A stretch of 64,000 nucleotides of DNA, from positions 62,001 through 126,000 of the forward strand of contig JAHNEJ010003341.1 of the NCBI GenBank assembly GCA_022559845.1, in the 5' to 3' direction. The DNA comes from Amorphophallus konjac (taxonomy: Eukaryota; Streptophyta; Magnoliopsida; Alismatales; Araceae). This document shows, one piece after another, positions 59,001-64,000 of the stretch. A program made the position numbers and the translations under genes. Below the pieces are notes generated by a model. The model worked only from the letters and a program-made list of their open reading frames with translations, ran no database searches and was not told where the DNA came from. Every line of letters starts with the position of its first letter. The stretch's first letter is position 1.

Positions 59001-60153
59001 TTAGCTCCTCCCCAGCCTTCTTATAGTTCGACCCATTGTCAGTCACCACTTGCACAATGTACTCCTCCCCAACCTCAGTTACCACTTGCGTCATCAATGA
59101 CAAAATATATTGGTGACTGTGAATTTGACCAGACGCATCCACTGATTTGTGAAAAAAAATATGTCTGTCACAATAAATAAGGAAGTTGATCAGGCTAGAT
59201 TTTGTGGTACCTGACCATCCATCACACATCAGTGTGACTCTGTACTTTGTCCATTTCTTCTTGAATGAGTCAATGTAACTCTTGATCTCAGCAACTTCTT
59301 CATCAAGATATATGTCAGCCAATTCTCTCGCTGTAGGTGGCTGCATGTGTAGCCCAAGGACCTGTGCTTCCTGAAACGTTGGCTTGTAGTAAGGGCTATT
59401 GGCTGCATTGAAAGGCAGACCCGCGTGATGCCACCATTTTGTAACAGCCTGACCAAGTTTCCATTTAGGTCCATTCTGGCCATATGCATCGTCCATCCTC
59501 GTTTGCTTGCCATGTTCTCGGGATAGTGCACCGGGCTCCACATCTTCAATGTTGATCGATTGTGTCCATTTTCTTTGTGTCCCCGAGTTACCAGTCAATA
59601 AACTCCTTATGCCTCGTGGTTGTCGAGTCGTAGATGAACCACCACTCCCTAATGCTCCGGTCCTCACCGCCTCGCGACTACGGACTCTCGTCTCCTCGGG
59701 ATGTCTTGACTCTTCCCTGCTCTGACGTACTGCCTCACGAAACTCGGCTTCGTATGGATCGTTCACAGTGACATACACATTAGCCTGCTCAGTACGTGCT
59801 TGTTCGTCTTCGTCACTGGGTGTCCATGCACATTCCTCCTCGTTGCTGCCGCTTGCTATTCCGCTCACTGCCGCTTGATCCCTTTTCTTCTTTTTTTCCT
59901 TTTCTTGCATCTCAGCTCTCTTCTCCCGCAGGTGCCTAGTCATTGCAAGTTTCACATCTCTAGGCACATGGGTACACCCAGCAACCTCAGAGTATCTTGC
60001 CCCGGCTCCTCCTGCCAAATGCTTCTTCAACCGAGACACCCCTCCTCCCCGATGTTCTATTTTACAATAGTTACAACGCCAACACCTACGGTTGCCATCC
60101 AACAAAACTCCGTGTGACCACCCAATATCATTTGTTCGTTCCTCAGGAGTCAT
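55706..60153 (-). pseudogene. hAT transposase gene (BED, DUF659, hAT-C, plus second BED-like finger)
   Basis: Begins at ATG 60153. The first exon has a BED zinc finger (CNYCKIEHRGGG, KKHLAGG, then a Cys in GCTHVP: C, C, H, C ligands) and a basic KEKKKKRDQ stretch. The DUF659 region follows, with LMCDGWSGTTKSSLINFLIY and VTDNGSNYKKAGEEL, then FWTPCAAHCVDLMLKEIG. A one-base frame change occurs near 58742. Later exons include 58279-58409 (AYYLHPAFQYARG), 58133-58210, and 57451-58043 with the hAT dimerisation motif CERNWSTFSFLHIKLRNRL. Further minus-strand exons encode a Ser/Gly-rich stretch (about 56430-57350) and a second BED-like finger (see separate entry). At least three in-frame stops (near 57499, 56430 and 56310) break the downstream part. 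hAT transposases cut at the inverted ends and join them elsewhere. As written the gene is damaged. Confidence 0.75.
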
Positions 60154-60939
60154 AGAGTGCTATCTCCTAAAATTAAGAAATTTAAATTATGAAAATATAT
60201 TATTTCTCATCTACATCTAACAATGAACATAATTTCATTATTTGCGTACCATGCAAGACTAAATTTAATATTTAATACATCTTAATATAATTTAGTTCAA
60301 AATAATATCATTATTTCTATAACATACATATAAGGTTAATATTTATAATTAATACATATACATTAACTTTAAAATTATTTATCACTAATTAGATATTTAA
60401 AATTACATCTCTAATTAAATTATATGACACATATAAATTATAAACATCTCTAAATAATTTACATTATACATATAAATTAACTTTAAAATTATTTATAAAA
60501 TATTCAACACTAAATTTATATTTACATTAAATTAAATTACATTATGCAATTAAATTAACTAATATACATTATGCATTTAAAAATATTTTACATCTACAAC
60601 TAATAATGATATTAATATCAGTAATTCTACAACATGCAATACTAAATTTAATATTTAATATTACATTTAAATTAAATCTAATATTTAAACATGAATTAAA
60701 TAACACATCAAAAAACAAATTTATTTCTACAACATGAATTAAATATTATTTATATTAATTCTACAAAATGAATTAACTAATACATCATCAAAATGATATT
60801 TCTATAACATAAATTAAACAAAAATTATATTATTTATATAACATGAATTAAATAATACATTAACAATAATATTAAATAGTCTAATAAAATATTTTCCTAT
60901 ATTTTTTAGATTAAAAATTAACTAAAAAAATTAAACAAC

Positions 60940-61300
60940 CCCCCCTCCACCCCTCACCCTCCCCGCCCCCCACCGGCGGTGGTGGCGACGGTGCAGACGC
61001 CCCCCCTCCCCCTCTCACGGTGCCCACGCCCCCCCTCCCCCTCTCACCCTCCCCCTCTCACGGTGTAGACGCCCCCCCTCCCCCTCTCACAGTGCCCACG
61101 CCCCCCCTCCTCACCCTCCCCGCCCCCCCACCGGCGGCGGTGCCAGTGCAGACGCCCCCCTCCCCCTCTCACCCTCCCCCTCTCACCCTCCCCCACCTCC
61201 CTCCCCGCCCCCCCACCGGCGGCGGTGCCAGTGCTGACGCCCCCCCCCCTCACCCTCCCCCACCCCCGCGGTGGCAGACGCCCCCCCTCCTCACCCTAAA
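60940..61300. repeat. C-rich repeated tract inside the hAT right arm
   Basis: Repeats of cccccctccccctctcac and ccccaccggcggcggtgcc, with copies near 60975, 61060, 61130, 61150 and 61220. Non-coding; open frames follow from composition. Confidence 0.75.
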
Positions 61301-61623
61301 AAAAAAAATTAGGGCACCTACCTCTGATCGCCGATCGTCGCTGCCGTCCGATGCCGTCCGTCGCCGTCCGGTGCCGCCCACACCCGCCGGCCACCGCCTT
61401 CAAGCCGCTGCGGATGCCAGACACGCCCGCACCCCGGCCCGCTAAATGGGCGACCCGGCACGTACGCGCCGTCCCACACGTACTACACCGGGCCCGCCTC
61501 GACCCGCTCCGGTACGCTGCGGGGCACACGGGACCATGCGGTCCAGTGCGTCCCGGCCACGACCCACAGCCCGTGCGACTCGGCGCCCGCCTGGGTCGGG
61601 TCGGGGCGGGACGGCAAACCCTG

Positions 61624-63810
61624 GGGTTAACTCTCAAACCTAGTTAATTTAAGAGTTTTCTCCCATTTTCCTACATTTAATTATTTTGTTTATTACCAAT
61701 GATGATCCCCATGCAGCGGTGGGAGAATTAAACTCTATGAATAAAATATTTATGTCTATTGCTCTTTTTTCCCCCTTTATGATTAATTGGCGATAGCCCA
61801 TTTGGAAATTTCAGTTGTATTCTACCCATTCTCCTTGAAAATTAGCAAATTAAGTCCGGTGAGCACTGTTGGGAAGGGATTGCAATCAAAGCATCCACAG
61901 TCCTCACTTTTTCTTTTCCCAACAAAAGGAGGAAAAATTATAGTTTTCTGGTGGGTGTTGCTGCAATTGAATGCTGACGAAGGAGGGAAGGACACTCCTT
62001 CCAGAGGTCACGGGAGAAATGGCTGCGACTGGCGAGGACAGGAGCTTTGGGCAGCGTTTCGTTAGGCGTTGGTTTAACGGGGATTTTCTGAAAATCCTAT
62101 TACCTTGCATGACAAGGATGGATTTTGAAGCAAAATTTAAAATTACATTTGGATCTATCTAATTAGTTATTTACCCTTCATTTCATTTCATTGTGCACAT
62201 TTACGTAAGTAGATTAAAGTCATTTTTTGTTTTTGAATTTTAATTAGCAATTTTAAGGGTTTTTATCAAAAAATTTATTTATTTGATGATATAATTATTT
62301 TGTAAAATTTATTAAAAATAAAATAAAATGATAAATAAATTCAAAGTGAACGGTGACGAGAAACGTGACATTTTCTGATTTGTTGGATCTAACGAATCTT
62401 TAAAAATTTAAAGAAAAATTTAAATAATTTTTATTTTTATGTTAATACTATAATTAAAATTATATATTTTAATAAAAATATAAAAACATATTTTAACAAA
62501 ATATATTTCTCTCTCTCTATCATATTTCAAATCCCCAAATTCGTCTCCTCTGCACGGTTGGTTAGTTGGAAACCGAAGTTGATCTGAGAATAAAAGAGTC
62601 ACTTAATTTTCAAAATCTGATCCGCGCCGATCAAAAGCTCGGTATTGACTGATTTCACTCTCGTGTGTCTGCTTCATCTCTATTTTGAAAATCAAGTGGA
62701 CACATAAGTCTAGGCACGGAGATAACATTTGATTCAACTATAGAGATTACGGGCAGTAATTCCAATGATCGATTTAAATTCCCCGAGGCTGAGCCGTCAA
62801 ACGCAAGCCTGTTCAAGTGGACCACACGGCCAGGCGGGTCTCTCGGAGAAATAAAGTATGTAGACAAATTAAATGAAGCCGAAGAAGTGTTCTCTCGTTG
62901 TAGTACGTGGAGACAAATATTAATGGCAATACACAGTTCAAAATCGTCGATCGGTTTGGTCTGGCCGCCGTCGCCGATCGAGGACATTTAAACCCAAGTG
63001 GAAGCAGCTGGGTATTGAAGGAGGCTAGCGTGGAGCTAGCTAGCTAGTGTTCTGCATGTGGCGGGCGGGGTTGTGGGCGGGGGAGGGGGGCCGGAGGTGC
63101 ATGTAGCAGTGCCGTTTAATGTCTCACACTCTTGTCTGTCCACCCACCCACCATGTTATTCGCAACTGTTTAATACGTATATGCCATGGATCCTCCCAAC
63201 TCACAAGTCACAAGGCTTGTGTGATCGCGTCTGTCAGCAGCAGCAGCAGCAGAGCAGCACAGGCCGGCCGTCTGGCTTCACAGCTCACCCATGCATCACG
63301 CCACCCCAAAACATGGCAGGAGGGGATTGTTGATCCCGTACATACATGACTCGGCATCTGCATTTATTACCACTTGGGATAGATGTGGGAGAGCAGCTTG
63401 GTTGATAGGATCATGAGTCCCATCTGATGAGGTCGATTTGGAATTTGGAAAGAGTCTGTGTAGAGGACTTGTGGCCGTGCATATGCATGCTGCAGCCCCA
63501 TGCAAGTTCCTGACTCCCAGTAGCGTCGTCCCCGGCCCCCCTTCCCGGTGTTATATATGAACATACGTACGTGGAGCTTCTGCGGCGCCGGCCGCGGGCC
63601 CCGGTGTACGTTAATTAATATGTCACTCAGATAAGATCTTGTTGGGAGTTCCTGTAAATTAAGAGAGAGGATCGAGCACGCGATGCTCAAAATGGATTAT
63701 TAAATGTTCACTCGCAGAAAGCCAGCATTAATTCATATATTATTAGAACAAAATTGGTTAATTATGATCCATGTATATATAGGAATAACAGTAATTAATG
63801 TTTCTGATGT

Positions 63811-63859
<49 letters not shown>

Positions 63860-64000
63860 TATATATATGTAGTGAACAATGAATAATGCAGCATTCAAAT
63901 CCTGTGATCCCTGCCGGTTGGTAGCCTTGAGTTTCCTAGATCGACTAAATAGTTGGGAACTCTACTTGCCACAGGCTTTTATTACATAGAAACAAACTAC
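61624..64000. other. Intergenic, no gene recognised
   Basis: AT-rich with short open frames. Contains a short (CAG)n near 63234-63256 and an (AT)n at 63812-63855. The sequence 63300-63640 is less AT-rich, but no gene or RNA was recognised. Confidence 0.45.
63812..63855. repeat. (AT)n microsatellite
   Basis: About 22 AT units. Confidence 0.95.

Larger units (their letters stand above)
55101..61623 (-). mobile_element. Large hAT transposon with transposase gene
   Basis: Ends are imperfect inverted repeats: right end (reverse complement) CAGGGTTTGCCGTCCCGCCC, left end GAAGGTTTGCTGACCCGCCC. Both subterminal regions are dense in gacccgg/ccgggtc motifs, typical transposase binding clusters of hAT elements. 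The flanking 8-mers (gacgctgt and gggttaac) do not match, so the left boundary may be altered or the element rearranged. The transposase gene is on the minus strand. The right part 60170-60940 is AT-rich and non-coding, followed by a repetitive CCCCCCTCC-rich stretch (60940-61300). Confidence 0.75.

Overview
This window is eukaryotic nuclear DNA from a flowering plant. It is most likely a monocot: the only host gene has very GC-rich, alanine-rich exons set in AT-rich surroundings. The species cannot be named from the sequence. I saw no rRNA, tRNA or CRISPR. By my reading there is one intact host gene, a D-type cyclin of the CYCD3 type in four exons on the + strand (39126-40890). Almost everything else recognisable is mobile DNA of many classes.

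Left part (1-12.3 kb): a 50-bp minisatellite, a 337-bp tandem duplication and a decayed minus-strand gene with a plant mobile domain (PMD) and a C-terminal coiled coil (about 1490-6657). These are followed by a GC-rich 60-bp minisatellite lying between two outward-facing TATA boxes, and then by unassigned DNA. At 11.2-12.3 kb is a small transposon that appears to carry a piece of a glutaredoxin-like host gene.

12.4-24.7 kb: a 5'-truncated LINE whose remaining reverse transcriptase/RNase H frame is open for about 1,180 codons (12458-16101, 15-bp target site duplication). Next is an AT-rich element built of roughly 150-bp repeats, itself hit by an RTE-type LINE tail (18211-18585, 15-bp duplication). 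A second, oppositely oriented copy of the gene-carrying transposon follows at 20.7-21.9 kb, then a GC-rich composite block.

24.7-38.7 kb: intergenic DNA dense with miniature elements: a Tourist-type MITE, foldback MITEs, two tandem TRIM arrays with tRNA-Met-type primer sites, hAT MITEs with 8-bp duplications, and a nested hAT (35569-36819) inside an element with a palindromic end.

41-64 kb: more hAT and other MITEs, a Copia-type LTR (48376-50471) with a cluster of short palindromes upstream of its TATA box, a long-TIR element (53256-54573), and a large hAT transposon (55101-61623). The hAT transposase gene has the usual BED finger, DUF659 region and hAT C-terminal domain, and downstream of these a second BED-like finger.

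The biology here is mainly that of transposons. The large hAT shares its terminal motif with three small hAT elements in the window, so it or a close relative could have moved them. Nothing in the window looks like a multi-gene host pathway. The most unusual observations are the two-BED-finger hAT, the palindrome cluster in the LTR U3, and the pair of gene-carrying elements.
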